Source of the DNA: Sulfobacillus thermosulfidooxidans DSM 9293
GTDB taxonomy: Bacteria > Bacillota > Sulfobacillia > Sulfobacillales > Sulfobacillaceae
Length of the DNA: 64,000 nucleotides
Assembly (NCBI RefSeq): GCF_900176145.1
Contig: NZ_FWWY01000001.1
Coordinates: 191,517 to 255,516, forward strand
Direction of reading: 5' to 3'
Below the pieces are notes generated by a model. It was given only the letters and a program-made list of their open reading frames with translations, was not told where the DNA came from and searched no databases. Below, piece by piece: positions 7,909 to 17,185 of the stretch; within the stretch, counting starts at the first letter, position 1; every line of letters begins with the position of its first letter. The translations under genes were made by a program, and so were the position numbers.

Positions 7909-9627
7909 TCATCCTTGGAGGGCGGTCTGCTTTAGGAGGTTATGCGCGATACTGAGGAGTCCCCATTCGGTTTTCACTTTGTCCAACCCGCGTAACAAAA
8001 ACCGCCGGAACCGGCGGTTTTCTTTAATCTGTCCGAATACGCTTTCCACTTCGGTGCCTCGGCGTTTCATGAGGACCGCCCCCGCGGCAGTGGCCAATGG
8101 GTCGCGGACTTGCTGCTTGTACCACAGGAGTTTCTGGCTCACGCTGATGGTTCGATACGTCGCAGTGGTGCAGCGGTCACGTAACGCACAGGTCGGACAA
8201 TCCTGGGCCTGGTACTCCCGGAGCTGGACGATATAGCCACTGCCGGTGACTTCCTGCTTCTCGCGGATAAAGCGGAGTCGTTTGTCTGCTGCACAAATCC
8301 ACTCGTCCACCGTCTCGTCATACGTCCCATTCTCTACGCGCTTGATTTGGGACCGCCACTTCCGGGTTTTCTCGAGGCGATAGGTGTTGCATTGGACCAC
8401 CGCCGTGCGGCGGTGCTGCTCGAGATAGGCATCATGTTCTTCGCTGCCGTAACCGGCATCTGCCACAATCGTGTCGGGAAGCCTCCCGAGTTGCTGCTGC
8501 ACATGCTCCCAATGCGGAATCAAGCAGAGGGTATCCCCTGGGCGTTGATGCACACTGTAGCTGACAATGCATGGATTTTCGGTGCCGATTTGGATATTGT
8601 ACGCCGGTTTGAGCTACCCGTTGTTGAGATGATCGTCTTTCATGCGCATAAAGGTGGCATCAGGGTCGGTCTTGCTGAAGCTATTGCGATCCCCGCAGAT
8701 CGCCTGTTGCTGCTCATATTTTTGGAGACGGGGCAGGCTCTCGTGACGCAGCGTCTTCAGGAGTCGGCGTGCCGTTTTTTGTTGCTCAGGGGACAATCGA
8801 AGCCATGGCGTGGCGGTGTCCGCGCGGTTCGGCGAGTTCATGGGCGGCGCTTCGACGAGGGTCTCCGGTGCCGGATCGGCTGTCCGTCGTGGAGACTCCG
8901 GGTCATCCTCAGCCGCTTGCGGTCGCAACCGGTCTTCCCACTGGGCCAGTCGAGCGGCCAAGGCATCCGCGGTAATCGGTTGAGGGTCCACTTCGGGTAA
9001 ATCCCGGTCGCCATATTCCGTATTCTCCGCCTGCACGACGGCCTCGATTTGTTGCAAGAGGTCCCGAACGGCCGCCGTCAACGTGTCCTGATTTCTTTGG
9101 ACGCTTTTCTTCCAGACGTCAGGATACCGATTAGCATTCGCCTCCCTCTGGGTGCCATCCAGAAAATAAGCGTCCAACGTCACATAGCCTTGCTCAATCA
9201 GCAAGGTGAGGATGCCCGTAAATACGTCGTCCACGATGACCTTCATCCGCTCGCCTCGAAAGCGATTGATGGTCCGAAAATCCGGAGTTTGGCGGCCGGT
9301 TAACCACAGAAAGGGAATCTGCTCGCGGACGGCTTTGGCAATCTGGCGAGAGGAGTACAAGCGTTGCGTATACGCGTAGACTAAAATCTTGGCCATGAGC
9401 TTGGGGTGATAGGGCGGACGCCCCCCGCCCGGATAGACGTGCTCAAAGACCGCATCGCTCAGTTGATCCACCGCGTCGTTGACGACGCGAACCACATGAT
9501 GGACCGGAATCATATCAGTAAAGTCCATGGGTAAAAATAATTGGTCTTGCCGGTAGGGCCGAAACTGGCGTAAACCCCGAGGACAATAGGTCGAGACCTC
9601 TTGCGGCTCTGGCAATCCCGTCATCAC
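7909..9627 (-). pseudogene. IS1182-family transposase with in-frame TAG
   Basis: The N-terminal part (9627 to about 8614) has typical IS1182/DUF772 sequence (DLVPxxH-like FTDMIPVHHVVRVV; YHPKLMAKILVYAYTQRLYS; DGTQREANANRY). After KDDHLNNG a TAG at about 8614 stops translation, yet the same frame continues without a shift (LKPAYNIQIGTENPCIVSYS; DTIVADAGYGSEEHDAYLEQ; the C-terminal VESVFGQIKENRRFRRFLLR) to 7909. NNGQLKPAYN is the expected reading, so CAG to TAG is the likely mutation. Any product would be two fragments. Confidence 0.9.
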
Positions 9628-9654
9628 TCATGGCTCTGTTTGATTCGCCATCCC

Positions 9655-9715
9655 AAAAACCGCCTTTCGCAGGATACTTCTCGTTAAGAAGATCTTACCA
9701 AAAAAGGCGGTTTTT
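9655..9715. terminator. Hairpin inside the IS, upstream of the transposase start
   Basis: AAAAACCGCCTTT (9655-9667) pairs with AAAGGCGGTTTTT (9703-9715), enclosing a second small hairpin CTTCTCGTTAAGAAG. It is a bidirectional terminator shape between the IS end and the minus-strand transposase start at 9627, the usual place for protection against impinging transcription. Confidence 0.6.
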
Positions 9716-9780
9716 GTTGATCCGGCAACGTTTTGTCGACGCGATTGACCTCGTTAATTTGTGCCTTTTGGGACAGCCCC

Positions 9781-10167
9781 TTTCTTGCCATTCGGACCCT
9801 GGCTACCGCCTTAGTTACACACGACGATTTATGGACGTGTTTTATTCACAGTTTCCGTCGCGCCGATTTGCGCACGGCTATCCTCTGGGGCTACAGCGTC
9901 ACCTTAGTCGATGCAGCGCTGCTCTTGGGTTTCCATCGTGTCGTTCTGCATCATCCCACATGGAGTGCTCCACTGGATGGCCTCATGGGTGCCCTTTTGA
10001 TTCTCACCGCCGGGATTTTTCTCACCGTCGCCACATTATCGCTAACTATCCCGCGACACGCACCGGATCATACCGTCCTCGCCGATTGGGACCATTCATC
10101 TGACCCTTTGAGGCCGCGTGCTTTGTTTAGTCAGTGCGCGCCTATTCATCGCATTAGCTTGTCCTAG
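9781..10167 (+). pseudogene. Membrane protein, 3' part, downstream of the IS1182 element
   Basis: From the IS end the frame reads FLAIRTLATALVTHDDLWTC, then a charged FIHSFRRADLRTAILWG segment and two membrane spans to a stop at 10165. The SFRRxxLRTAxLW pattern resembles the NFKQATLLW segment of DUF624/YesL proteins. It has no start of its own apart from codons inside the IS. Confidence 0.7.
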
Positions 10168-10383
10168 AGACCTCACCTATTAAACCCCCTTAACAAACCT
10201 GGACAACATGACGCGATGACGGGCGTGGGTGAGGGTCTCGCTCGAGGCGGAGAACGGGGCATGATAGGCTGGAATCGCATGAGTCATAACCCTTTGGCTG
10301 TGTTTGTCCCCATCATGCCCCGAGAGGCTCCGAATCCCACGATCAATGACCGAACTAGAATTAGGGGTTAAGCCGCTCCTGTA

Positions 10384-10500
10384 TTGACAACAGGCCAGTT
10401 ATTTGATAGTATTATTTGACAATTAACAAGCTCGACGGCGAGGTGAAAATCGCTCTCGACAGCGACCGGGCGGTTGGGTTCCGTGCGAGTCCATTTTTTG
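10384..10500 (+). promoter_or_regulatory. Promoter and structured leader of the secreted-protein gene
   Basis: TTGACA at 10384-10389, 17 bases, then TAGTAT at 10407-10412. The leader then holds small hairpins CTCG-ACGG-CGAG (10431-10442) and TCGCT-CTCGAC-AGCGA (10450-10465), and a T6 run at about 10494. The 5' untranslated region would be close to 300 bases. I do not recognise a known riboswitch. The rest of 10168-10714 holds no gene that I can support. Confidence 0.4.
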
Positions 10501-10714
10501 TGCTGGATTTATTATTATATTTCGACAAAAGTGTCAATTTCCTTTTTTGGAACCATTCGAAGAAATTTTTATTTTTTGTGATTCTTCATAATTAAGAGAA
10601 TTATGAGGGCTATTAAGTATGGTTCCTAATCTTGTATGTGTGATGAGTATTGTTTTGTCAATTAGAAAGCAGGTTTGTAGCAAGTAGTCTGATAATTCGT
10701 AAGGAGGAGATTCT

Positions 10715-11587
10715 TTGTTCCATAGAAATTTTTTAATAGCAAGTGTTGTAGGTCTTTGTATTCCATTGACCCTGAGTGTCTTATCTTTTGCAGCATCAAA
10801 ACCATCTCTTTCAACCCCATCTTTTCAGTGGATAAATCATGGTTCATGGGGAATTGAGGGACATATTAAGCCTATTGCTTCTCCTGCAGTATTCAAAGGT
10901 AACAAGTTCAATCCCCCCATTGCTATTACTCTAGAACATCCTTACTATTACACGGTACAAGGCACTGCAACTAACGGAATCTACGAATATTCTTATCAAA
11001 TTTCAGTTAATCCCCATGGTGTTGTGGTGACGGTGCCAATTGGTTACGATCCAACGACTCACCAAGAACTCATAGAGAGTGGTATTCCCACTCCACAGTC
11101 GTTATCTAAGATTCAAAAGCCTTCCGGAGGGAACGGAATTTATACGCCTAAAGTAACCGGTACAGCATCTATTCAGAGCAGTGCTCCTGATCCAACGACC
11201 TCTAATGCTTACTTTACTTCTGGGTGGACTGATCCACTTGGATTAACTGTTGGTCAATTGTACACATATATGACTTTCTCCTGGAATGGGACAGACGTGA
11301 CAAATTGGAGTACCTATGGGTACCTTTGGCACATTGAGGATGGCGATTATTTTTATAACACCAGCAATGGGGGGTATTGGAATAACAACACCGAAGCCAC
11401 TGGATGGTTAAAAACAATCGAAGACGCTCCCGCGTTTGGAAATACAAAAATTCAGTGGAGTGCCAATAATATTCATGGCCACGGCAATGGCTCAGTCACT
11501 GCAACTTTAGATACATGGGCTTACGGTCCGGATGCATGGATGCTCGAGGGCCCGTGGTACGCTTTAAATGACGGCAGTACCAACTAA
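10715..11587 (+). CDS. Secreted protein of unknown function
   Basis: 290 aa from TTG 10715, preceded by AAGGAGGAG. Residues 1-27 form a Sec signal peptide (charged start, hydrophobic IASVVGLCIPLTLSVLS, then FAA). The mature part is rich in Ser, Thr, Tyr, Trp and Asn with no Cys, and contains repeated aromatic-rich stretches (YLWHIEDGDYFYNTSNGGYW), as in exported beta-sheet proteins. No family recognised. The gene is markedly AT-richer than its neighbours, suggesting separate acquisition. It has its own promoter and long leader. Confidence 0.8.
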   Translation: MFHRNFLIASVVGLCIPLTLSVLSFAASKPSLSTPSFQWINHGSWGIEGHIKPIASPAVFKGNKFNPPIAITLEHPYYYTVQGTATNGIYEYSYQISVNPHGVVVTVPIGYDPTTHQELIESGIPTPQSLSKIQKPSGGNGIYTPKVTGTASIQSSAPDPTTSNAYFTSGWTDPLGLTVGQLYTYMTFSWNGTDVTNWSTYGYLWHIEDGDYFYNTSNGGYWNNNTEATGWLKTIEDAPAFGNTKIQWSANNIHGHGNGSVTATLDTWAYGPDAWMLEGPWYALNDGSTN

Positions 11588-11607
11588 GGGTCTGTTGTCA
11601 GCAAAGA

Positions 11608-12111
11608 TTACACAACCCACAAGCACACGGATCCCGCTAATCCTAAAGCCCATAAAACCAAAATGAGGCCATGGATAGAACCATGAACGGGAAATATAGC
11701 CCAGAGCACAATCATAAAAGCTAACCAGAAAACCGTAGCTGTACCCCACTGTTTTAAGGTTCTACGTTCGCCGGGCTCATCCGACGCTGCTGCCACCGTT
11801 TCGCTCAACAATACCCAAAAACTTAGTGAGAGATATCCCATAGCCAGTGTTATGAAAAGAATGCTGATCCACAAAATAGCCCAGATGGGCGCACGAATGC
11901 TACGTATGTGAGGATAGTGTGTTTGAGTATACCATATGGCAAGGGTCGCTGCGAAGGCAATCACGCCTAATTCGTCAATGGATAAGGAACCAAATGTCAC
12001 CACAATTTGGTGTGTCATATGCCAACTAGCGACCATGTCATAGAGGAGGGCTATCCATAACGCCGGGATGGTGAAAGAGCGTCGAGATAAGGAATAGTTC
12101 GTGATTGTCAA
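11608..12111 (-). CDS. Four-span membrane protein of unknown function
   Basis: 167 aa from a TTG start at 12111 with AAAGGAG upstream. Four likely transmembrane helices: about 15-35, 45-62, 75-100 (WAILWISILFITLAMGYLSL) and 125-165 in two parts, with a charged cytoplasmic segment DEPGERRTLKQWG between the third and fourth. The gene is convergent with the secreted-protein gene at 10715 with only 20 bases between stops. No family recognised. Confidence 0.65.
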   Translation of the reverse strand: MTITNYSLSRRSFTIPALWIALLYDMVASWHMTHQIVVTFGSLSIDELGVIAFAATLAIWYTQTHYPHIRSIRAPIWAILWISILFITLAMGYLSLSFWVLLSETVAAASDEPGERRTLKQWGTATVFWLAFMIVLWAIFPVHGSIHGLILVLWALGLAGSVCLWVV

Positions 12112-12310
12112 CGGCCTTTCTCCTTTCTCTTAGGTGCATGGCAAGTCGTATGCACAATCTCTGATGCTTAAGGCTGATCTCCAGCTGTTGTTTAATATCG
12201 TACCATTAGCTGGAGAACCATTCCATAGAATTTCGTAGGCATGCTGATAGGTATGCGAATGAGGAGGCGTAGGGCGGCATAAGCTAGCCATGAATGGAGG
12301 TAAACGCCGT

Positions 12311-12562
12311 ATGAGACGATAGCGGCGGGTGTGGATACTCAGGATCGTCGGTTTGTTGACTGGGTCGATTTCTACGGTGATGCCGACACAATCCTACCCC
12401 GTCTACCGACTCAGGATTCTGGTTTCCAGTAATCCAACTATACCGATTTTGGAGAATTATCTGAGTGCCGGTTTACAGGCCTTATGATTCGGCCTGATGT
12501 TTGTGACGGTCAGCGGAATCATTACCGTGATCCTGCCATTCCGGCGGCAACCTCCTGACTAG
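12311..12562 (+). pseudogene. Decayed small membrane-protein ORF
   Basis: GGAGG precedes ATG 12311, but the frame has TAG as its fourth codon and TGA near codon 59. Otherwise it reads as a two-span protein (VWILRIVGLLTGSISTVM; FGLMFVTVSGIITVILPF) to TAG at 12560. Coding character after both stops suggests a recently inactivated gene. The 12112-13061 interval has nothing else that I can support. Confidence 0.4.
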
Positions 12563-12589
12563 TATCCTGACTAGTATCCTGACTAGTAT
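12554..12589. repeat. Tandem repeat, 12 bp x 3
   Basis: CCTGACTAGTAT is repeated three times without gaps (12554-12565, 12566-12577, 12578-12589). Each unit contains the palindrome ACTAGT. It overlaps the end of the decayed ORF at 12311. Confidence 0.85.
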
Positions 12590-13061
12590 ATAGATGTGGT
12601 TACCAATTCGCGACTCCCATTAGCCAAAACAAGATAGTTGGTGTTCCGCCATCATGGGCCGTTGTCCGCACTCGTTACAACAGGGTTTCCGCACGGGAAT
12701 CTCTTTAAGAGTGAATTTTTGATGTCGCATATTCGGCATATTCCGCAAACTGGATGGATGTAGCGAATCATTTCCGTATGATGACGATTTCTGAACCGAC
12801 CAGCCGGATCGACGGAGCGGACCGGTTTGTCCGTGTGCTGGCCAATCATACATTGAACTCATAGCTCCTTGAATTGTCTGCTGCTGTGGGATGCGGCGCG
12901 GGCCCGAATTTCTCCGGGGGAACGTCTTTTTGTTCTGATCTTGGACCTGTTGATGGGCAGGATGCCGCGGTATCGGGTCGAGGATCGCCTTTTGGAGACG
13001 GATGTGCCCTGAGGTTGTCCCAAGCTTCGTGGAATTTCGCTCGCATATCCTTTCGCGTGAT

Positions 13062-13862
13062 TTAACCAATTGGCTCGGTTTTTTGTTTGGGTTTATTTCG
13101 CACGGCCGATTTTAAGGGCGTTTGCAACACGGGAATCTCACGATAACCGGGGATCCGCGTCAACGGGTCTTCGATGTAAAAGCTCGCCGACGCCAACCAG
13201 CGCAAGACGTGTTGCCCATTGGTCCAATGTTTGACGTTCTGGGCATGGGTCCACCATGGACTATTGATGGATTCCATGGCGTTGGTGTTCGCCAAAGAGG
13301 CCCGGGAGACCCAAACGATGCACGGTTAAGGTCTCGACGAGCCCTTCTCGGAGGCTCCCGGCGGCGCCAGGATGGTCACGTTCCAACTCTTTCGCGAGTG
13401 CTTTGAATGCCTGCGCGGTCCTGTGAATGACCATATCCATCGCCAGACTCCTGTAACGCTCAATTTTCAGCAGATAGATGTCATGACCAGTGTGGTGTTG
13501 GTAAAGGCGCCGAGCCGAGGTAGGACAGGCTCCGTGATTGCAAATGTTGGAGCTTGTCTGCTCGAAAGGGCACATATTGCCACCGTTTCTCTATTAAGCC
13601 ACTCAATTGGGTCGGACACATCCAGGCGAGATCGCGGCGTAAGGCGCTCGGATTCCCGACTACGTGGTTTCGATCTTCCTTTTGGTTTTTTAGTACCAAT
13701 CTCTATGGGTACACCCTGCAAAAGGACGGATCGACTGGGTTTACCCGAGGAGGGGTTTGTAAGGAAACATTGCGAGTATTCCCCGCCCCGAACATCGCAC
13801 CTCGGATTCACATCTTGGTCATCGATCAAGTCTGCTAAGCAGGTTCGGTTGTATACACCCAC
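13062..13862 (-). pseudogene. IS256/mutator-type transposase remnant
   Basis: Frame-broken minus-strand sequence matching the C-terminal half of IS256-family transposases: AFKALAKELERDHPGAAGSL, REGLVETLTVHRLGLPGL, then after a shift near 13290 NTNAMESI (family: TNPIES), NVKHWTNGQHVLRWLASA and IPGYREIPVLQTPLKSA. Upstream (13467-13862) the sequence GTKKPKGRSK and PTFAITEPVLPRLG probably belongs to the same gene in another frame. Several frameshifts make it inactive. Confidence 0.65.
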
Positions 13863-14329
13863 GGAGGATTATCCGATGTCGCTCCAGTTTCGTATGCGCG
13901 AAGTGCTTCCGTTTGCCCTAGCAATTTCTCCTCCATGTTTATGAATAAAGTGCCCACACAATACTCCATTCTTTTATCGGGTTCTGGATGGACATCATCA
14001 TAAAATTCTTCACACAGTGCGACGAATAATGGATTGTCATATGGAACCAGATAGTAAGGATGATCGCGTCCAAGAAGACGTTCATCAATAATGCGTAACC
14101 ACCAGTGATTTGGCGATCCCTCAATGCGCCATTCCCAATCCGCCAGGTCAGTAAGATTCCAATCAGGATGCTGATGGCGAAGCTGTTCACGGGAGAGTTC
14201 AGGATGATGAGAACCTGGTCCCACACGGGGTTGAGATGTGACAAGGCCGCCTTCACTCCGGTTCCACAAGGCCCAATAGAGTTGTTCCAAGAATTCTTGG
14301 CACGCCAGAGACTGCTTGATTGGTTTCAC
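13835..14329 (-). CDS. Hypothetical protein
   Basis: 164 aa. The start is set at GTG 14329 because GGGAGG lies 6-7 bases upstream; longer starts lack a ribosome site. The protein is acidic and Trp/Tyr-rich (LTDLADWEWRIEGSPNHWWL; HPYYLVPYDNPLFVALCEEF), probably cytoplasmic, with no signal peptide or membrane segment. No family recognised. Its stop lies inside the transposase remnant, so the C-terminus may have been altered. Confidence 0.55.
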   Translation of the reverse strand: MKPIKQSLACQEFLEQLYWALWNRSEGGLVTSQPRVGPGSHHPELSREQLRHQHPDWNLTDLADWEWRIEGSPNHWWLRIIDERLLGRDHPYYLVPYDNPLFVALCEEFYDDVHPEPDKRMEYCVGTLFINMEEKLLGQTEALRAYETGATSDNPPWVYTTEPA

Positions 14330-14543
14330 GGAATCCTCCCTCACCATACATTTAGAATATATGTGTTGATTGATATTCTCCTACATTTAATTCATCCGTT
14401 CACTATCTCCTAGCCGTTGCACTCACATTTATGCGACATTTCAGCGCTTGGACCTGAAGACGAGGCCATGTAGGCTAACGGATTACTCCGTTCCCCTAGG
14501 CCCGTACATCTAACGCTTGGGGACTCAATGTTGTGATACCCTC

Positions 14544-14572
14544 TTGACAGCGCTGGGTGCATAGGATAAAAT
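14544..14572 (+). promoter_or_regulatory. Predicted sigma-A promoter of the 14757 operon
   Basis: TTGACA at 14544-14549, exactly 17 bases, then TAAAAT at 14567-14572. Transcription would start near 14579, giving a leader of about 175 bases that contains the repeated leader element at 14611-14682. The 14330-14543 stretch holds nothing I can support. Confidence 0.65.
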
Positions 14573-14610
14573 ACTTTTAATAGATTATGGCGTCTTGCTT
14601 CAAATTCGTT

Positions 14611-14682
14611 CTCTCGACAAAGTGTCAAAAAACGCAAAAAAGTGGCATCCCCCTCACATGGAGAGGGATGCCACTTTTTTAT
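14611..14682 (+). promoter_or_regulatory. Terminator-containing leader element, copy 2
   Basis: GACAAAGTGTC, then AAAAAACGCAAAAAA, then GTGGCATCCCCCTC. The last part pairs with AGAGGGATGCCAC after a 4-6 base loop and is followed by six T (hairpin about 14636-14681). It matches copies at 655-762 and 27755-27820. It lies between the promoter at 14544 and the gene at 14757, as expected for an attenuator. Confidence 0.65.
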
Positions 14683-14756
14683 CCCCCCTGTCTTCTCGGA
14701 TGCCTCGGCTCTGGCTTTGCCTTCTTGATGTCTCTCTAATCAAGGAGGTCTACGCG

Positions 14757-15116
14757 ATGTTTCCCATCATTCACACCACATTAGGTCAACTGCGGCCATT
14801 GTGGACAGCCCACGCCCAGCAACGCTGGCGGGAGCGCGTTCGGCGGGCGATGCCGCGGCGCGGCGTGCTCACGTTTGCCGGCCAAGGAGCGGACTATCAC
14901 GGGTGGCGGATCATCGTGCGGGGACGCGCATGGGTGTTGGTCTGTGTGCTACGGCATCATCGCCCGCTCGTCGTCTCGGTCTGGCGGGAAGCGTGGTGGC
15001 GGATGCGGCTCGCGATGTGGGAGTCCGAGACGGCTGGAGTGTTCGCAAAACGTGGCGTGCTATCTCCAACTAATCCCCCAGAAAGGATGACGATACATGG
15101 ATTTCTCAGAACCTGA
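14757..15116 (+). CDS. Small basic hypothetical protein, first gene of an operon
   Basis: 119 aa from ATG 14757, preceded by AAGGAGG at 14742-14748. Arg- and Trp-rich (HAQQRWRERVRRAMPRRG; VWREAWWRMRLAMWE) with a HAxxRWxERV segment like that in many small phage and plasmid proteins. No catalytic motif or membrane segment is clear. Its end overlaps the next start (15097) by 20 bases, so translation is probably coupled. It is expressed behind leader copy 2. Confidence 0.65.
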   Translation: MFPIIHTTLGQLRPLWTAHAQQRWRERVRRAMPRRGVLTFAGQGADYHGWRIIVRGRAWVLVCVLRHHRPLVVSVWREAWWRMRLAMWESETAGVFAKRGVLSPTNPPERMTIHGFLRT

Positions 15117-15438
15117 TGCTCCGCCCACGGCCTTTGACGCCGTGGTGATGAATGATCACATTGCCGAAGCTACGCATTATTGTGTGATCACCGTGACGCC
15201 GCGATCCGATGACTTAGAGGGAATCGCCGGATCGCGGGTAATCCTGCACGCGGTCCCCGCGCACATCTTGGCGTCGTTAATTGCGGCGCTGTATACGGGC
15301 GTTCAAGCGGAGCATCCCGATGCCCCGTTTAAGGCCGTGACGGAACACGTCACCACGGAGGTCTTACACGCCTTGATGCATGGCATTGACATGGCGGTCG
15401 CGTCCCAGCGTGGCGATGCGGAGGCGGAAACGCCGTGA
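15097..15438 (+). CDS. Hypothetical protein
   Basis: 113 aa from ATG 15097, with GAAAGGATG upstream inside the previous gene. It is acidic, with a likely mixed alpha/beta fold (SRVILHAVPAHILASLIAAL; VTEHVTTEVLHALMHGIDMA). It overlaps the methyltransferase start by GTGA (15435-15438). Function unknown; position suggests a partner or regulator of the downstream methyltransferase or merely operon membership. Confidence 0.65.
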   Translation: MDFSEPDAPPTAFDAVVMNDHIAEATHYCVITVTPRSDDLEGIAGSRVILHAVPAHILASLIAALYTGVQAEHPDAPFKAVTEHVTTEVLHALMHGIDMAVASQRGDAEAETP

Positions 15439-16337
15439 CGATCCCCGTGCTCTGGCCGTGGCAAGGGAGCAAAGCCCGTCTCGCCCCGTTCATTGTGTCG
15501 CGGCTGCCGCCCCATCAGCGGTATGTCGAACCGTTTGCAGGTACGGCGGCGGTGTTGCTGGCAAAGTCCCGGGCCCCCATCGAAGTGATCAATGACGTGA
15601 ATCAGGATTTGGTTGCCGTCTATCGGTGCCTGCAAGATCCCGTGCTCACCCGGCGTCTCTATCGGCGTGTGCAGTGGACGCCCGTGAGTCGCGCGGAGTG
15701 GATCCGGGCCCAAGAACCGCTGGCGTCGCCGGATGTCGTGGAACAAGCCGCCCGGTTTCTCGTGCGCATGACACAGAGTTTTAACGGTTTGCCGAGTCGG
15801 AAAACCTGGGGTGGCGGATTGGGGCCGATTGTTCCCCGCATTGACCGCACCTTGCACCGACTGGCACCGGTCGCCGACCGCTTACGTGGCGTGGCACTAG
15901 AATGTGCCCCGTGGGATGCCGTCGCCGCCCGGTTCGAGTCGCCCGAGACGCTGTTTTTTGTGGATCCCCCCTATCGCACGGATCACGAAGATGCTGAGAC
16001 CGCGTATGACGCGAACGCGCCGTGGACGGCGGCGGATTGGGATGCCCTGCTGACGTGGGCTCTCGGGTCACCGGCCATGATAGTGCTCACGCATTATCCT
16101 CATCCGGATCTGCACCGATTGGCGGATGCCGGATGGCACCACGAAACGCTCTCGGTGTGGGTCAATGCCAAAGCCCGTACACAGCGTCTCGGCATTGCGC
16201 AGGGGCATCTGGATGCAGAGCGTGACCGGCGGGACGAGCAAATTTGGTGGTCTCCGCGTGCGTGGAACCGCGTGGTGCACCAGCTTACGCTCTGGGATTT
16301 CGTCTCGGATGACCCCCATGCGGAGGATTTGGGATGA
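15435..16337 (+). CDS. D12-class DNA adenine methyltransferase
   Basis: 300 aa. SAM-binding segments PWQGSKARLAPFIVSRLP and YVEPFAGTAAVLL, acidic loop INDVNQDLVAVY, and catalytic DPPY in LFFVDPPYRTD at about residue 174-180, as in Dam/D12 enzymes that methylate adenine N6. No restriction endonuclease gene is adjacent, so it is probably an orphan methylase protecting or marking the element. GTG start overlaps the preceding stop. It overlaps the next gene by four bases (ATGA). Target sequence cannot be told. Confidence 0.88.
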   Translation: MTIPVLWPWQGSKARLAPFIVSRLPPHQRYVEPFAGTAAVLLAKSRAPIEVINDVNQDLVAVYRCLQDPVLTRRLYRRVQWTPVSRAEWIRAQEPLASPDVVEQAARFLVRMTQSFNGLPSRKTWGGGLGPIVPRIDRTLHRLAPVADRLRGVALECAPWDAVAARFESPETLFFVDPPYRTDHEDAETAYDANAPWTAADWDALLTWALGSPAMIVLTHYPHPDLHRLADAGWHHETLSVWVNAKARTQRLGIAQGHLDAERDRRDEQIWWSPRAWNRVVHQLTLWDFVSDDPHAEDLG

Positions 16338-16672
16338 GGATCTATCTCTCCGGGCCCATGTCCGGACTCCCCGACTTTAATTATCCCGCTTTTCATACGA
16401 CGGCCGCGTTACTCCGTCACGTCGGATACTGCGTCATGAACCCCGCCGAGACCGGTGTGCGGCCCGATTGGGCCTATGCCGACTATTTGCGTCACGATTT
16501 GCAGATTCTGCTGGCGCAGGCGGAGGGCGTGGCGACCTTGCCCGGATGGCGCACATCCCGGGGAGCGCGTCTCGAAGTCACGGTGGCCGAAATGCTCGGA
16601 TTACCGATAGCCCCCGTGATCACGTGGCTCCGACGGGCGGGACGTCCGGATGCTCAGACGAAAGGGTGTTGA
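16334..16672 (+). CDS. DUF4406 family protein
   Basis: 112 aa. MRIYLSGPMSGLPDFNYPAF, VMNPAETG, YLRHDLQILLAQAEGVATL, PGWRTSRGARLEVTVAEML are in the order of DUF4406, a Rossmann-like family related to nucleoside 2-deoxyribosyltransferases and frequent in phages. Its substrate is not established. Located directly after the adenine methyltransferase (ATGA overlap), a role in nucleotide or DNA modification is possible but not shown. Confidence 0.85.
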   Translation: MRIYLSGPMSGLPDFNYPAFHTTAALLRHVGYCVMNPAETGVRPDWAYADYLRHDLQILLAQAEGVATLPGWRTSRGARLEVTVAEMLGLPIAPVITWLRRAGRPDAQTKGC

Positions 16673-16744
16673 GAAGTCTTCCGAATGACTTTGTTACGCC
16701 GGAATCGGAATGGAACCCGGCGTTTTGAGAAAGGAGACCAGGAA

Positions 16745-17185
16745 ATGGCTGTGTGGGATGGACAACAATGGGATGCCGAAATTCTCCGTATGCGGATCCC
16801 CGAGACGCGCCCGATGACCACACGGGAACGCATTGCCCAACATTTGCGCCACGTGCTGGCGCCGTGGTGTGAACGGGAGGCTCCGTTGACGTGGCGGTGG
16901 ACCAATCCTGGGCGGAGTCCGGAGCAACGCCACGCCCGCATTCAGGCCCTCACGTCCGAGGGCGTGGTGCTGGAGATTGTGGATGGCGTGACGCCGTGGC
17001 GTACGTTTGTGAGTTGGATCGATCTGTGGGCGGAGCATGTGCATGTGGTGACGCCGGCGACTTGTGATCACGATATTCAAACCGCACGATCACGGTTGCA
17101 GACGTTGACCGTGGTGAATCCGCCCGTCCGATTGTCTCGCGGGCCGCGAAAGGAGCAGAACGTATGGATCTCCTTGAATGGTTAG
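16745..17185 (+). CDS. Hypothetical protein
   Basis: 146 aa. ATG 16745 is chosen since AAGGAG lies at 16731-16736. Trp-rich and mixed charge (WDGQQWDAEILRMRIPETRP; GVTPWRTFVSWIDLWAEHVH). The middle looks like a small beta-sheet domain binding a ligand or nucleic acid, but no family is recognised. The 3' end overlaps the next gene at 17164 by 22 bases. Confidence 0.6.
   Translation: MAVWDGQQWDAEILRMRIPETRPMTTRERIAQHLRHVLAPWCEREAPLTWRWTNPGRSPEQRHARIQALTSEGVVLEIVDGVTPWRTFVSWIDLWAEHVHVVTPATCDHDIQTARSRLQTLTVVNPPVRLSRGPRKEQNVWISLNG

Larger units (their letters stand above)
7829..9780 (-). mobile_element. IS1182-family insertion sequence
   Basis: A 1952-bp element with inverted ends: GGGGCTGTCTCAAAAGG at 7829 and, read inward from 9780, GGGGCTGTCCCAAAAGG (16 of 17 match). 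It carries one transposase gene on the minus strand, broken by a TAG. It interrupts a membrane-protein gene. The exact target duplication is not obvious from the flanks. Confidence 0.85.

Noticed and set aside
5674-10167. TAG recoding (non-standard code) to explain in-frame stops
   Set aside because: TAA, TAG and TGA all occur in the broken frames, and intact genes such as ssb (6618) end in TAG, so these are nonsense mutations.
12620-13061. Minus-strand Cys-rich ORF
   Set aside because: It has a few CxxC pairs but mixed frames, no ribosome site and lies next to transposase debris; coding not supported.
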